Assembly: GCF_047511655.1 (NCBI RefSeq)
Contig: NC_133405.1
Coordinates: forward strand, 90,803,046 to 90,867,045
Source of the DNA: Castor canadensis
Lineage: Eukaryota; Chordata; Mammalia; Rodentia; Castoridae
Reading direction: 5' to 3'
Length of the DNA: 64,000 nt
Both the position numbers and the translations under genes were made by a program. Positions 46,301-58,739 of this stretch are shown here, piece by piece; position 1 is the stretch's first letter; each line of letters opens with the position of its first letter. The notes below the pieces were generated by a model. That model searched no databases. It had not been told where the DNA came from and was given only the letters and a program-made list of their open reading frames with translations.

Positions 46301-47384
46301 CTAACAGAGGTTACAGGCCTATTATAGAAGCAAAGTTTTTGTATTTTATTGAGTATTAAACTCATATAAATCTGAACTAGATTGTTATTAATTAAGGTGT
46401 TAACGGAAATCTCCACAGCAAGAACTAAAAACAAAAAATTTAACACCACCACAGCAAAAGAAACAAGAAAGGAACTGAAATGCTACAGTAGAAAATATCT
46501 TTTTAGAATGAATAGAGACAGTAATATAAAAAACAAAAATGATATAAGACATGTAAAAAACAAATATCACAACACACATGTAAATTCTACCTGAACAGTT
46601 ATTGTACTATGTGTGAATGAATCGAATGGACAAAGTATGGTCTAACTACACATTGTCTTCATGAGAATGATTTTAGCTCCCAAGGCACAAATAATTTGAA
46701 AGTAAAATAATGGAAAAAGACACACAATACAATCACAAGGGAGCTGGATTGGCTATACTGATATCAGACAAAAATACACTTCAAGACAAACATGGCTACT
46801 AGACGCAAAGTATGACATCTTTATAATAATTAAACTACCAATCCATCAAAAGGATGTGTCATAAATCGATATTCACCTAACCATAAATTCCAAAATACAT
46901 GAAGCAAAAACTGACAGAACTGAAGACATTAGTTGACTGTTTCAATAATCCACTTTCAATAACTACCCAAAAAGAAAAACCATGACCCACATGGCTTCTG
47001 TGTTCAATCTTATCAAATATTTAAAGAAAATTAATACCAAGTCTTCACAAACTCTTTAAAAAGGTAGAAGACAAGAGAGCATTTCCTAACTTACTCTGTG
47101 AGGCCAGTATTATTCTGATACCAAACCACAGACATCCCAGGAAACCTACAGACCCAAAATAAACACAAAATTCTCAAAAGCATACCAGTAAACCAAATCC
47201 AAATGCATGGAAAGGATTATACATGAGGACTAAGTGAAATTTATCCCAGAAATAAAAAGCAGATTAAATATATGAAAATCACAGAATACACTATATTAAT
47301 AAAGGACAAAAACACATGGTGAAATCAATAGATATAGGAGGAGGATTAGATAAAATCTAACATCTTTTTATGAAAAAGACACTC

Positions 47385-47470
47385 AACAGGGCTGGGGGTG
47401 TATCTCGGTAGTAGAGTGTTTATCTAGAAGGGCAAGGAACTAAGTTCCCTTCTCAGCACTACAAAAAAAC
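47385..47470 (+). mobile_element. ID-like SINE
   Basis: 'ggctgggggtgtatctcggt' to 'gttcccttctcagcactaca'. Confidence 0.8.
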
Positions 47471-47487
47471 ATTTTAAAAAAACACCT

Positions 47488-47575
47488 GCCTAGGGCTAGG
47501 GGTGTAGCTCAGTAGTGGATCACTTGTTTAGCAAGTAAGGCCTGGGGTTTGATCCCCAGAACCACCAAAACAAAT
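47488..47575 (+). mobile_element. ID-like SINE
   Basis: 'ggctaggggtgtagctcagt' to 'gtttgatccccagaaccacc'; 20 bp after the previous one. Confidence 0.8.
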
Positions 47576-48436
47576 AATAAAAACAAAACAAAACTACTCA
47601 ATAAACTAGAAGTAGAAGGAAACTTCTTCAATCTGATAAAGGGCATCTATGGAAAACCCACAGATGATATCATACTCATTGGTTGAAGATTGAAAGCTTT
47701 CCCCCTATGATCAATAAAAAGACAAGGATGTCTACTCTCTCCACTTCAATTCAACAATGTACTTAAAGTTCTAGAAAGGGCAATCAGGAAAGAAAAGACA
47801 AAGGCATTGAGGTTGTAAAGGAAGAAGTACAACTACCTCTATTTGCAGATGGCATGAGTGTAAAAATTCTAAGGAATCCATTAAAAACTACTAGAACTAA
47901 TAAACATGTTTAGTACAGTTGTAAGTTATAAGATTAATAAACAAAAATTAATTGCAGTTCTAACTACAATGAACAATCCCAAAATAAATTTAAGAAAATA
48001 AGTCCATTTATAATAGCACAAGAAAGAATAGATTAAGAATAAATTAGTCAAGGTGGTAAAAGATTTGTACACTTAAAACTATAAAACATTGCTGAAAGAA
48101 ATTTAGAAGACTTAAAAAATGGAAAAACACACTTGTTCATGGATTGTAAGACTTATTATTGTTAAGATGGTAATGTTCCCCAAACTTATTTACAGACTCA
48201 TTGAAATTCTCATTTTGCAGAAACAGAAAAGTTGATCCTAAAATTCATACTGAAATGGAAGGAACAGAATGATCAAAATGCTTCTGAAAAAGAACAAAGT
48301 TGGAGTTACACTCCCAAACTTACTACCAAACTTCAGTGCCTAAGACTCTGTAATACTGGAATGATTGTAGACTGTATGTCTATGATCAAAAGAATTGGAA
48401 GTGTAGAAATAGACTCATATTATGGTCAATTGACTT

Positions 48437-48522
48437 TTTTTGGTGGTACTAGAGTATGACAGAGCTTCCCACTTGTTAGGCAGCCACTCTACCACTTAAG
48501 GCATGCCCCCAGCCCAGTGAAC
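48437..48522 (-). mobile_element. ID-like SINE, minus strand
   Basis: 'ttttttggtggtactagagt' to 'aaggcatgcccccagcccag'. Confidence 0.75.
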
Positions 48523-48830
48523 TGATTTTGCACAAGGATGCCAACACCACTCAATAGGGGAAAGAATATTCTTTGCAACAAATGATGCTGAAACAACTGG
48601 CTATCCATACAGAAATGAAATTGGACCTCTACGTCACATCACGTAGAAAAATAAGCTCAAAATAGATCAAAGACTTGCATGTAGAAGCTAAAACAAAAGC
48701 CCATAGAAAAATGCATAGATATAAATCACTAAAACTAAAAACCCACACAAGAATGCACAGATGTAAATCACTGAGAACTTGGATTGGGCAACAATATAGA
48801 AATAAATTTTTTTATACAATAAACAAGCTG

Positions 48831-50500
48831 GTGGGGCCTTGGACTATGCGTAGCATAATAATACACCCACTTTTGTGAGTTTTTTGTATTTGTATTTTCT
48901 GAATGATCATGTCAAATAAATTTCCTCAGGGAGGATGCTGTCCATGTAATTTAATACCTGTGCTCCTGGGAGAAAACTGGATGCAATTAAGATTTTAACT
49001 GCAAAGATTACGTGTGGTACCAAGTCTGTTGAGGTATGCCAAGAGTAACCAGGTATATTGTAACCCTTCAGAAGTGAAAGCAAATTGAAGCCAAAAGACT
49101 GCTGAAATAGGTACTAACCGATATATTAGCCAAATTTATAACAGCAAAGCATTTGCCATGGCTAGAGGTATAGCTCAGTGGTACAGCATGTGCTTAGCAT
49201 GTGTGAGACCTTGCGCTTGATCCCCAGCACCTTAAAAAATATATCATTGGATGGAGTCACTAATGTCAATAATTTTGTATGTAGGGACCTTAATGCATAC
49301 TACCACAGCATTAGCATTATAGAAATCTATCCTTGGGTATCATTCATTTGAATTTAAGAACAGGCCAAACTGGGTTGTTAAAAACCAAGCTGTGAGGTTA
49401 AACACCCTTTCAACAAATAGGTCTTATATCATGGGTTGCAATCTTTGTAGGCCCTGTTCTAATTTACAGTGAACTGTATTACCTATTTTAACCAGGGTAC
49501 AAGTCTGTGGGATTACATTTCGACAAACCAGTTTGTGTGTACCAGAGACTTAATTCTAATTCTATCATTCACTGGATCAGAGTAATGATACCCATTATGG
49601 GATATGTTAAGGCAATGAGTGTTAAAAATCTGAGAAATTCAGGCAAGGTAAGAGTTCTAATAGTTAAGGAGAGGCATACTTGTTTATCCTCTTTATATTC
49701 AGGAACTTCCCTAAGATTATAAGAGGTACCCTGCTTAAATTTAGTGGGATCCTAAGGTGTATCTAGTTTGAGCCCCAGTATTAATATGGGTCATCATGAG
49801 AGTTTGTCAGTTGCTGCATTTCAGTGCCAATCAGTGTTCTTTCCTCTTTTTATCCTTTTTGTAAAATATTTTACTAAATTTTGCACTCTAATTGGGTCAA
49901 ATTGTATACCTCCATTTCTGTTTGTTCATTTCTGTCAGTATCCAGGGATTTTTTTTCCTTTCTTTTCATTTCTTTTTGTTTTTGTTACTGGGTATATTTG
50001 GTTTTCTCTACCCTGCTCCTATTTATGAATTTCTTCCTACAGAAAGCCTCAAATCAACATTTGAGGGGCCTCCTTCAATTCAATGACAGCTGTATAAGAT
50101 TTAAGGATTGGAGGCTCATGTTGGGTTTCTTTCCCTTTGTCACAAAGGCTGCCAAGGGTGTTTTTCCCCTATAATCCCAAGGAGGAGGAGCTTTGTTACA
50201 ATGGCAACAGCAGCAGAAAGCAACCAAGGTATTTAAGGATCCTGGTGAGCCATGTACTTCTAGGTGTGCAGACTTCAGCAAGCCACATAATGGCTGCTTC
50301 TTTTCTCTTTTCTCTTTTTTAATATGCTTTAATGACCACCTGAAGAGCAGTCAGTTATCAAAATCAAAGTTCAGTTGAAAAGCATTACCAATTGGTCAAT
50401 GGCATAGTAGTACTCCTGAGGCTAGCATCAGCCAGAGCTTTAAGTCGCACAGAAAGGTCTGGGCCAAGAGGCATGAACCAGGGCCACTTTAAGAAGGGCC
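48831..50500 (+). mobile_element. Probable MaLR/ERVL internal-region remnant
   Basis: 48,975-49,150 ('gattttaactgcaaagatta', 'atatattagccaaatttata') resembles the 3' internal part of MaLR retroelements. 49,300-50,150 could be more of the same, but frames are broken and no protein domain is certain. A SINE is inserted at 49,155. Confidence 0.4.
49155..49240 (+). mobile_element. ID-like SINE
   Basis: 'ggctagaggtatagctcagt' to 'gcttgatccccagcacctta'. Confidence 0.8.
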
Positions 50501-50984
50501 CCAACCCTGTACTCCTATCCTAAATGCCATTAAATTACTCTCAACTTCTGACTTGGCAAAATCTATAACACTACACTACACTAACAGCACAGCACAGTAT
50601 AACATAGCTCTAAGCACAAGCCAGACTGCAAGCTCAACATGCATGCCTGCAGTCAGGCCACAGAACCAGTGAGCCAAAGCAATTAAAGAAAGACACACCT
50701 CACCCCACCTCCCACCCCAACCTGACTCCCCACCCCCTCCACTCCTCTGTGGTTGTCATTGTTTCTATGCCAATTGTACCGGCCACTCTGCAGAGGAAGA
50801 AGGAACCCTACACAATTTGGTTCTAATATTCAAACTGATAACACCTCACACAAACCAAGAGAGTATGAAAAGCTTACTATTTACATAAGACTTGTCCAGA
50901 GAGAGTAAGGCAAGTCTCCCAAGCAGGTCAGAAATAGCAAGGAAATGAGACTGACTTGGGTTTTTATTGTGGTTAAAAGATAAG
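50501..50984. other. Unassigned DNA with a C-rich stretch
   Basis: 50,695-50,750 is rich in CACC/CCCC; nothing else recognised. Confidence 0.35.
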
Positions 50985-51075
50985 GCATGGGCTAGTAGAG
51001 TGGCTCATGCAGTAAGAGTACCTGCCTAGCAAGTATCAGGCCCTGATTTCAAACCCCAGCGCCACCAAAAAAAAA
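50985..51075 (+). mobile_element. ID-like SINE
   Basis: 'gggctagtagagtggctcat' to 'tttcaaaccccagcgccacc' with an A8 tail. Confidence 0.8.
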
Positions 51076-51394
51076 TGATGAGGTAAGAGAGAGAGTTCAT
51101 TAACGCAGGGAAACACTGGCATGATATGAATCTCTTACCAGCTTCAAAGGAGAAAGCACATGTGAAACAGAAGTTGAAAATGGAGAGGTGAGGCTTAAAA
51201 GAGGTCAGGAGTCAAATAATTTTAAAAACTGAGTCACATTCTTCATTTTACACATCCACTAAGATGTAAAAAATAAAAGGAAAATAACAAGTGTTGGAAA
51301 GAATGTGGAAAAATGGTATCCTCATGCATTCCTGGTGGTAAAGTAAAATGATACAGCCACTTTGGAAAATAGTTTAGTAGTTCTTCAAAAAGTT

Positions 51395-51470
51395 AAATAC
51401 ACAGGTTGGAGGGCGTAGCTCAAGTGGTAGAACAGTAACCTAACATGTGAGGCCCAATACTGAAAATAAA
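51395..51470 (+). mobile_element. ID-like SINE, diverged
   Basis: 'ttggagggcgtagctcaagt' followed by a shortened 3' part. Confidence 0.65.
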
Positions 51471-51934
51471 TAGTTACCTAACAACTCCTTGGTATATACC
51501 CCAGATAAATGAAAGCATATGATCATGCAAAAATATATACTAGAAGTTTATAGCAATGTTATTCATAATAGCCAGAAGTGGATCTGTCAATTATCTGATG
51601 AATAGACACATAAAAGGTGATCTACTCATATCATGGAATGCCACTCAGCCATAAAAAGGAATGAAGTACTGATACAAGCTACAGAATGGATAAACCTTGA
51701 AAACCTTATGCAAAGTGTAAGCCAGACACGAAAGGCCATATGTTATAGGACTCCATTTATGTGAATTGTCCAGAATAAGCAAATTCAGAAAGACAGATGT
51801 ATATTAGTGGTTGCTAATGACTGGGAAAGTGGCAAATGCAGAGTAACTGCAAATGGGTATGATACTTCTTTTGGGGGGTGATGAAAATGTTTAGGAGTGG
51901 TACGATCTCATGAATATACTAAAAAAAAGTCACT

Positions 51935-52022
51935 GAATTTTTTTGGTGGTACTTGAATTTGAACTCAGAGCTTCATGCTTGTCAGACAGGTGCTCTTCTG
52001 CTTAAGCCATACCTCCAGGCCC
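51935..52022 (-). mobile_element. ID-like SINE, minus strand
   Basis: 'tttttttggtggtacttgaa' to 'gccatacctccaggccccca'. Confidence 0.75.
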
Positions 52023-52090
52023 CCAAATCACTGAATTTTATACCTTAAAATGTCAATGTTTATTTTATGTGCATTATATCTCAATTAAAA

Positions 52091-54288
52091 GGTAGAATTG
52101 CTAACAGAGAAGAAGAAAATGATGGCAGAATAAAATATTCCCAGATAAACAAAAACTTGGAGAATTTGTTACTACCAGACATGTCTTTCAAGAAATACTA
52201 AAAGACATTATTAAGATCAAAAAGAGGTGACTCCAGAGAGTCAATATGAATTCACACAAAAAAAACAGAGCAACAGTAAAGGCAATTACAGAGTTAAATA
52301 TAAAAACAGTAGAATTACATATCTCTTTTCTTAACATATTTAAGAAGCAAAAGCATAAAATAATATCTATAAAATTGTTTGTTGGGCCCAAACATATAAA
52401 AATGTAATATAACAACAGAAAAGGGTACAAAAATAATGAAATGTTAACCTATTAGGATTCACATGATTGAATCCTAAATGCATATTTTAAATTAGTCTGA
52501 AAAGAATGTATACTACACTACATGGTTCCATTTACGTGAAATTGTTCAGTGGTTGCCAAGGATTTGGAGAGGGAGGCAGGTAGTCTAGATGAAATACAGG
52601 ATTCTTTTTTTAGTGTGGTAAAATTACTCTGTATAACCCTGTAGTGGTACATGATGTTATCCATTTGTCAAAATTTACAGAACCTTATAATATATAGAGT
52701 GAACCTTTGTAAAAAAAAAAAAGCCAATTGGAAAGACAGGATATCTCAGGATGGAACAAAAAAAAAATCTAACTGTATTACAAATACATGACAGAACTTC
52801 TATGAAGAGAGTGGGAAGGAAAGGTGACACCCTTTTTCTAAGTAAGTAGATTAACTAGGTAACTTTGGAAATGAGTAGAAACTTATAACACCAAAGACAC
52901 AAGCACTGAGCACTGTACAATAATTGGTAAAGTTGCTTCTTATGGATCTAGGTTAATAATTCTAAAACTAATGAATATGTATACTGGGATTGAACAAATA
53001 ACTAAATGGACAGTGGGTAGTGGGAGTCAGGTTTCTCACTAGAGAAGGAGGTTACAGACAAGTAAGCAAAGTTTAAATAAACCATGTTCAAGATACTGCA
53101 TTAGAATTAGACACATCAACATAAACTCGTGTAGCTTAAAATAAAGATGTAATACATATATATGTACATATATATGTACTAATCATGTGTATACAGTAAA
53201 AATATTTCCAATCTACTAAAAAAAAAACCTAGAAGCACTGTTGACATGCTGATAGCAATAGGTATACCAAAAACCCCTATATTGGTATGCAGTATTATTC
53301 TCCAAAAAAGAAATCAGGGTGCTTGGAGAAATAGTTGATTCTAGGGCTAAGGCATGGAATATACAATATGAGTCTGCAGCATCTTGTAGTTGCAGAAAGT
53401 AAGGAAGTGCTCAAAAGACAAAATGATGGGGATATGCCAAGAGACATAGTAATAATCTGCAGTTGCATCAGCCAAAGATGGAAAAGTCTGAACAAAGTAA
53501 ATAAAAATCCATGAGTAAATACTGATACAGATAAATGACTGAATACATATGTGAAGGGAGGACAGTATAGTAGTCAAATTTCCTTTGGAGAAGAATTCTA
53601 AACAATTTATATAGCTATTACACAGGTCCTCCTCCCCCGAAAAAAGGAGATGCATAACACCCATCCCATGAGTTTGGACTATGCAAAGTGACTTCCTTCC
53701 AAAGAGTAACAAATGGAGGGGTAGGAGAGTAATTTTACAGCAGGGTAACATGGCAAATGCAGCCTCAACCTGGTAATCAAGGTTAACTTTATCACAGCAT
53801 GTTTACAGCATGTCCTCTTAACATTTTATGATGAGACTGGCACTTTATCTCTGTGCTAATCCTCTCAAAAAAAAAACATAGCCCAGCCCAACCATGTAAA
53901 AATATTAGACAAACCCAAATTGAGAAACATTCTATAAAATATCTGACCAATACTCCTCAAAATTGTTAAGGCCATCAAAAACAAGGGAAGTCTGAGAAAC
54001 TGTCATAACCAAATGGAACACAAGAAGATATGATGACTAAGATGACTAAACACAATGTAGTATTGTTGAAATAAAAAAGAAAACAAAAGACCTAAGGAAA
54101 TCTGAATGAAGTATGGACTTTCATTAAAATAATGTATCAACATTGGTTCAATAGTTGTATACATTGGTTATGTAAGATGTCAGCAATAGCAGAAAACTGA
54201 GTGTGGGATATAGAGGAGTTCTCTACGATCTTGGTGAATTTTTTTGTAAATCTAAAATTAAAACACCTTTGAAAAATTACTTATATGG
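52091..54288. other. Mostly unassigned DNA with L1-like scraps
   Basis: 52,495-52,700 resembles an old L1 3' part ('ttcagtggttgccaaggatt'). 53,155-53,185 is a TA/GTACATA run. The rest shows nothing I can support, including a minus-strand open frame at 53,347-53,751. Confidence 0.4.
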
Positions 54289-54350
54289 AGGCTAGGGATG
54301 TAGCTCAGTGGTAAAGTACTTGCCTAGCATGGAACAGACCCAGGGTTCAG
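54289..54350 (+). mobile_element. ID-like SINE ending in a TG repeat
   Basis: 'ggctagggatgtagctcagt' to 'acccagggttcagtg'; the usual A tail is replaced by TG/TATG units. Confidence 0.75.
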
Positions 54351-54393
54351 TGTGTGTATGTGTGTATGTGTGTATGTGTGTGTGTGTGTGTGT
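54346..54393. repeat. (TGTGTATG)n(TG)n microsatellite
   Basis: Directly follows the SINE. Confidence 0.95.
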
Positions 54394-54539
54394 TGTATAT
54401 TACAGTATGAAAATAGTAGAAATGTATGGGACCATACTGCCCAAAGGGATCTCATTCACCCAGTGATTTCAACTATCTTTTCTATGCCAATAAAGCCTCA
54501 ATTTTTATCTCCACCTCAGATCTTAAACTCCAAACAGCA

Positions 54540-54880
54540 TATCTAACTGCCAACCAGACATATCTGCTTTGTTATCCCACATATAGATGAAAGTGAGCCT
54601 TACCTTCCTACCTCATCTTCTCTTCTGTTGTCTCCAAACTCAGTAAATGGCACCACATCTACTGAGTCACTTGAGCCAGAAACAAACAGCATCATTCTAA
54701 AATTCTCCCTCATCACCATATTTAACCATCAACTATATCTTACTCATTCAATCAAATTAATATTCTTTTTGTCTGTCCCCTTTTCTTTATTCCCAGTGTT
54801 CTAAAGAACATCTTCTTTCCATTCTGATCCATTTTCAAAGATGCTATGTCCCCTTTTCAAACAAAAACTTATCCAAAGAT
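54540..54880 (+). mobile_element. Old dispersed repeat, same unresolved family as 9,980-10,500
   Basis: 'ccaaactcagtaaatggcac' and 'ttgagccagaaacaaacagc' are recognisable phrases. Confidence 0.45.
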
Positions 54881-54899
54881 CCATTAAGTAAAAGAGAAA

Positions 54900-55050
54900 A
54901 GCAGAGAATGGTGCTGCTAATATTAACCCCAGCACTCAGGAGACTGAGGCAGGAGAATCAAATTTGAGGCCAGCCTGGGCTACATACCAAGTTCCAGGCC
55001 AATCTGGACTACATAGCAAGACCCTGGCTCAAAAAGAAAAAACAGAGAAA
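54900..55050 (+). mobile_element. B1-like SINE
   Basis: 'aaccccagcactcaggagac' to 'gcaagaccctggctcaaaaa', with an internal duplicated segment. Confidence 0.8.
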
Positions 55051-55145
55051 GAAAAGAGAGAAAGGGAGAAAGGGAGGGATGGAGAGAAAGAGAGAAGAGA
55101 AAGAAGGGAAGGGAATGACAGGGAAGGGAAGAAAGAAAGGAATTC
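55030..55145. repeat. GA-rich low-complexity tract
   Basis: Purine run of GAAA/GGGA units after the SINE A tail. Confidence 0.85.
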
Positions 55146-55743
55146 TTGTTGAGGCACCAAGTTGAAAACCCAGAACCTTGACAACCCTTGCCCCTCCTCT
55201 TCCTTACCTAAAGTTTCTGGACAGGGTAGAAGAGTATAGTTTGGAAAAATCCCAGCTGTACACCTAATTCCAAAATTACCTTTATTATATTACCCTTAAC
55301 TTTTCTGGTATTCTAAATGCTCATCTTTGAAACATTAATGATTATTACCTAATTTACAGGCTTGTGTGAGAACCAGTAACAGTATTTTAAAAAGATAACA
55401 CAATGTTAAAAACAATATGCAGAAGGTGCTTTTCATATATGGAATATGTTGCCTTGCTCAATGGGAGCTTTCAATTCCAGTTCACAGTGACTTTTCTAAA
55501 AGGACAATCAGATCATGACTTCACCTATTCAAACTCCTCATTAAATTCCAGCCTGTTAGAAGAGAAAAGGCCCTCCATAATCTTGTCTATTGCCTGTTTT
55601 TTACCACTCTTTACCTCCTTCTTCATTTATTAATTCATACCATCATTCAATATCTAGCAAAGATGCTCTCTCTATGCAAGACTTCCTTACTATTTACACA
55701 CTGTGATTTAACAGCACTCCTTTTCCTCTGTGCTTCCATAGTA
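55146..55743 (+). other. Old dispersed repeat piece and unassigned DNA
   Basis: 55,500-55,740 ('caatcagatcatgacttcac') looks like the family at 54.5 kb; the first part is unassigned. Confidence 0.4.
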
Positions 55744-56069
55744 CATCAGTATGCAGTCTTCCATCAGCATCCTTAAGAGAACTGGCTCCATGGATACTAA
55801 ACTCTGCAGATGATCATGTCCCTTGTATATAAGATGACTTATTTCCATGTAACCTACACACATCCTCCTGTATACTTTAAATCATCTCTAGATGACTAAT
55901 AATACTTAACATAATGAAATGCTATGAATAGTTGTACTAAATTGTTTAGGCAATAATGGCAAGAAAAAATCTGTGGCAATTTTTTCCAAATATTTCCATT
56001 CTGCAGTTGGTTGAATCTGCAGATGTGGAATTCAAGAATGCAGAGCCCACAGACATGAAGGATTAACTG
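55744..56069. mobile_element. MER2-type transposon, second copy
   Basis: 'catcctcctgtatactttaa', 'aatcatctctagatgactaa' and 'ttggttgaatctgcagatgt' match the copy at 40.7 kb. The right end 'gattaactg' is followed by TA. Confidence 0.75.
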
Positions 56070-56559
56070 TATTTAAACTTTGCAATTGTTTTTGCATGCT
56101 CCTCCTTCACACTACAATGGGAGGTCTTTGAGGGCAGGAGTTTGTCTGACTTATGTGCCTTATCATGAGCACAGCTGATATCAATTCAGATATACCAACA
56201 ACTGTAATCAAGTCTGTTGCAGCCCTCAATTTCCCCAGCTTTGTGAAGATCTCAAAGAATTTCAGATATTCAGACTTCTACTAGAATTTCACAGCCACCT
56301 GAAGCCTACAAATCTTAAATGGAAAGGCAATAGAGATTTAGCTGAGAACACAAAGCCCTCTGAGAGTTCTGTACCTTTCCTATCTTCCCCAAAGGAGGCA
56401 GGCAAAAGAGAGAAAGAGCATCTCCTTCAGAAAAATATATATTTGCTCATGAAGGATCAGATTTTTGGTTTTCTGGTAGGGTGGTACCAAGTATTGTGAT
56501 CTGAACATAATTCCATGGGCCTGAGCCCTTGCTAGAAGGAAAAATATAAAGGATGAAGA
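56070..56559. other. Unassigned DNA
   Basis: Nothing recognised. Confidence 0.35.
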
Positions 56560-56700
56560 TACAGTCTGAAAAGGGGGGAGGAAAGAGAGGGATTAAAGAA
56601 ATATAGTGGAAGGAGTGAATCTGTTCAAAGTACACTGTATGCATCTATGAAATTTTCACAATGTAACTCTTCTGTACTGTTAGTGATTCCCTAAAAACTT
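56560..56700 (+). mobile_element. LINE-1 3' end fragment
   Basis: 'ctgaaaaggggggaggaaag' to 'tcacaatgtaactcttctgt'. Confidence 0.65.
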
Positions 56701-56889
56701 TAAAAAAAAAGGACAAGGATTTGAGAAAAGGCTCATTTTCAAACTGACAGAACATTTTATAAATGATGATCATGATCATAGTTGAGAATTCAGGACACTT
56801 GAAGTTTGTTAACTGACCAGTCCAGCTAAGTGACAAATGGAAGTCATTTTAAATTGTATTTTTTACTTAAAAGAACAGTTTCCTGTGCA

Positions 56890-57060
56890 AGAATGAGATT
56901 GCTATGGGTTTGAAGCCAGAAACATGGATTTGAATCTCAGTTCAGTCTTTAGTAGACTGTTGTAAGTTACTTCACATTGAATTCAGTTTGCCCATATCAC
57001 AGGTCTGTTGGCATGATTCAGAAGAACTTATAAAAAGCCTCTGATACAGGACACACGATT
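56890..57060 (+). mobile_element. MIR
   Basis: 'catggatttgaatctcagtt', 'ttgtaagttacttcacattg' and 'cagtttgcccatatcacag' follow the MIR core and 3' order. Confidence 0.75.
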
Positions 57061-57480
57061 CATCTTCAATATCCCAGTATATTCTTTTTTTTACGTCATG
57101 GCACATGTAGAAAATGAAAATTTCATGGCATGCTGTATAAAATGGAAGAGGCCACTATTCTATGAGGGATAAGTGATATTGGTGAATTGGTTCCTATTGT
57201 CCCACATAGGACAGTTTGAGCAACAGAGGAAATAATGATTGCAAGGGATTGAAATGTACTTAACATATAAACAATTACAAATTCAACAAAACAGAGAAAA
57301 CAACACCAATTTTAAAAACACCAATAAAAATAACACTAATAAAAACATCAAAAAATAACAATACATTAATCTAGATTTTAAACATCAGCTATAAAAGGTT
57401 TTTTGGAGAAAAAGGGAATTTAAAAAGATATTAGGGAATTATTGTTAATCATCTCCCTCCCAGTTATAGTTGAAAAAGAC
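57061..57480. other. Unassigned DNA
   Basis: Nothing recognised apart from an A-rich, repetitive 'acaccaat/aataaaaa' stretch at 57,285-57,365. Confidence 0.35.
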
Positions 57481-57580
57481 AGTTTTCCACTGTTGTACCC
57501 CTAGTGCTTGGAATATAAATGTGTCTGGCACATAAAAGCTATTCAATAAAAAGTGTTGACTAAATGAATGGATTGATGGA
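57481..57580 (+). mobile_element. L2/MIR 3' end
   Basis: 'cacataaaagctattcaata' and 'aagtgttgactaaatgaatg' are typical. Confidence 0.65.
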
Positions 57581-57970
57581 TATCCCGTGAGTTGAAACCA
57601 GTATGATGATATGTAAGTGCTATACATAATAATGTAATAATGACTTGAATAGAGAATAAAGAAACATCAGCAATTTCTTTTGAAAAAGCTCCTAAGTGTT
57701 TTGGTATCATGAACTCTCTACTTCAGTATTTATTTTGAAAGACTGGGAAATAAAACCTAGCCTAGAAAAAAGAATTATCCCTTATATTGGCAAGTATAAT
57801 AGTTACAGGGCAAGGAGACAGTAAATTGTTTGTACAAGAACTTTGGTAAAATTCCTCTTTCGAGCATGAAAAAACCTTGATTCTCAACATAAATTTAATG
57901 ATTATTTGGGCAAAGAAAAAATAATAAATTGTAGTTACTAACGAATGTTCTCAAAAGAAAAAGTTAACAT
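57581..57970. other. Unassigned DNA
   Basis: Nothing recognised. Confidence 0.35.
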
Positions 57971-58037
57971 GGAGAGGCTCAAGCAGTAAGAGTGCCCATG
58001 AGGACCTGATTTAAACGCCAATACCGCCAAAAAAAAA
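57971..58037 (+). mobile_element. ID-like SINE, shortened
   Basis: 'ggagaggctcaagcagtaag' to 'tttaaacgccaataccgcca' with an A9 tail. Confidence 0.65.
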
Positions 58038-58286
58038 GAAAGGAACACTTCCCATGATCACATATGGATCATGATCACATTTCAATATATGAAAAAAGAA
58101 AACGTACACATTACAGATTAGTTTATATAGTACTTATAAAGCGCCTTAGAAAAATAATTGGCTTGCCTGCACTAGCAGTGCCCAGAAAATTATTTGCATA
58201 ATAAATTCAACCCTTACGAAGTAACATTTGTGATTGGATGTCATTACTTCCAAACATTTCTCCTCTAAAAGAAGTTTTACGAGGGC

Positions 58287-58392
58287 GGGACTGGCAGAGT
58301 GACTCAAATGGTAAAGCGCCTGACTCTCGGAAGCATGAGGCCCTAAATTCAAGCCCAAGTACTGCCCCCTTCCCCCCCCAAAAAAAAGAGAT
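58287..58392 (+). mobile_element. ID-like SINE
   Basis: 'gggactggcagagtgactca' to 'attcaagcccaagtactgcc', then a C-run and A tail. Confidence 0.8.
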
Positions 58393-58739
58393 ACGAAGGA
58401 CGGAAAAGCTTCCAGCCTCTAACGCTGATACCAGATTATGAACACAATTCACTGTTTGCCCCTCTTCCTGAAAATCTGGGGATTTGGTTCTATGCCAACA
58501 TTAAATTTTAAAAAAATCAATGAGAAGAGGGCTGAAACCAGTGGAATATTTAAAAGATGTCTAATTTTGTTTAGAGTCATAATAAGAGTAAAAATAAAAA
58601 AGATATAACTTGAACATACTTCTAAGATGAGCTCCTTTGCTCGTTTTTTCTTACATGAGCTTCTTTGCTTATTTTTAAACAACAAAAACTCCCTCACTTT
58701 TAAATCACACATGCTTTTGGAAAAAATGCACAATTCACT

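Larger units (their letters stand above)
45540..48830 (+). mobile_element. Long old LINE-1 remnant, plus strand
   Basis: L1-like phrases in ORF2 order: 'acaagagagcatttcctaac' (47,070), 'gaagtacaactacctctatt' (47,825), 'tgcagatggcatgagtgt', 'gatcctaaaattcatactga' (48,233), 'ctttgcaacaaatgatgctg' (48,573). Three SINEs are inserted. The first kilobase (45.5-46.6 kb) is less certain. Confidence 0.7.
51240..52090 (+). mobile_element. Old LINE-1 3' part
   Basis: 'ggcatggaatgccactcagccat'-type phrase near 51,630 and 'gtgattatatctcaattaaa'-type end near 52,070 are L1 C-terminal and 3' sequences; split by SINEs at 51,395 and 51,935. Confidence 0.65.

Noticed and set aside
49155..49240. tRNA-gene-like sequence
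   Set aside because: A- and B-box-like words are those of the ID-type SINE; no cloverleaf with a proper anticodon arm, and an A-rich tail follows.
53347..53751. 134-codon minus-strand open frame
   Set aside because: No recognisable domain, no splice or promoter context; likely chance, though I could not assign the DNA to a repeat.
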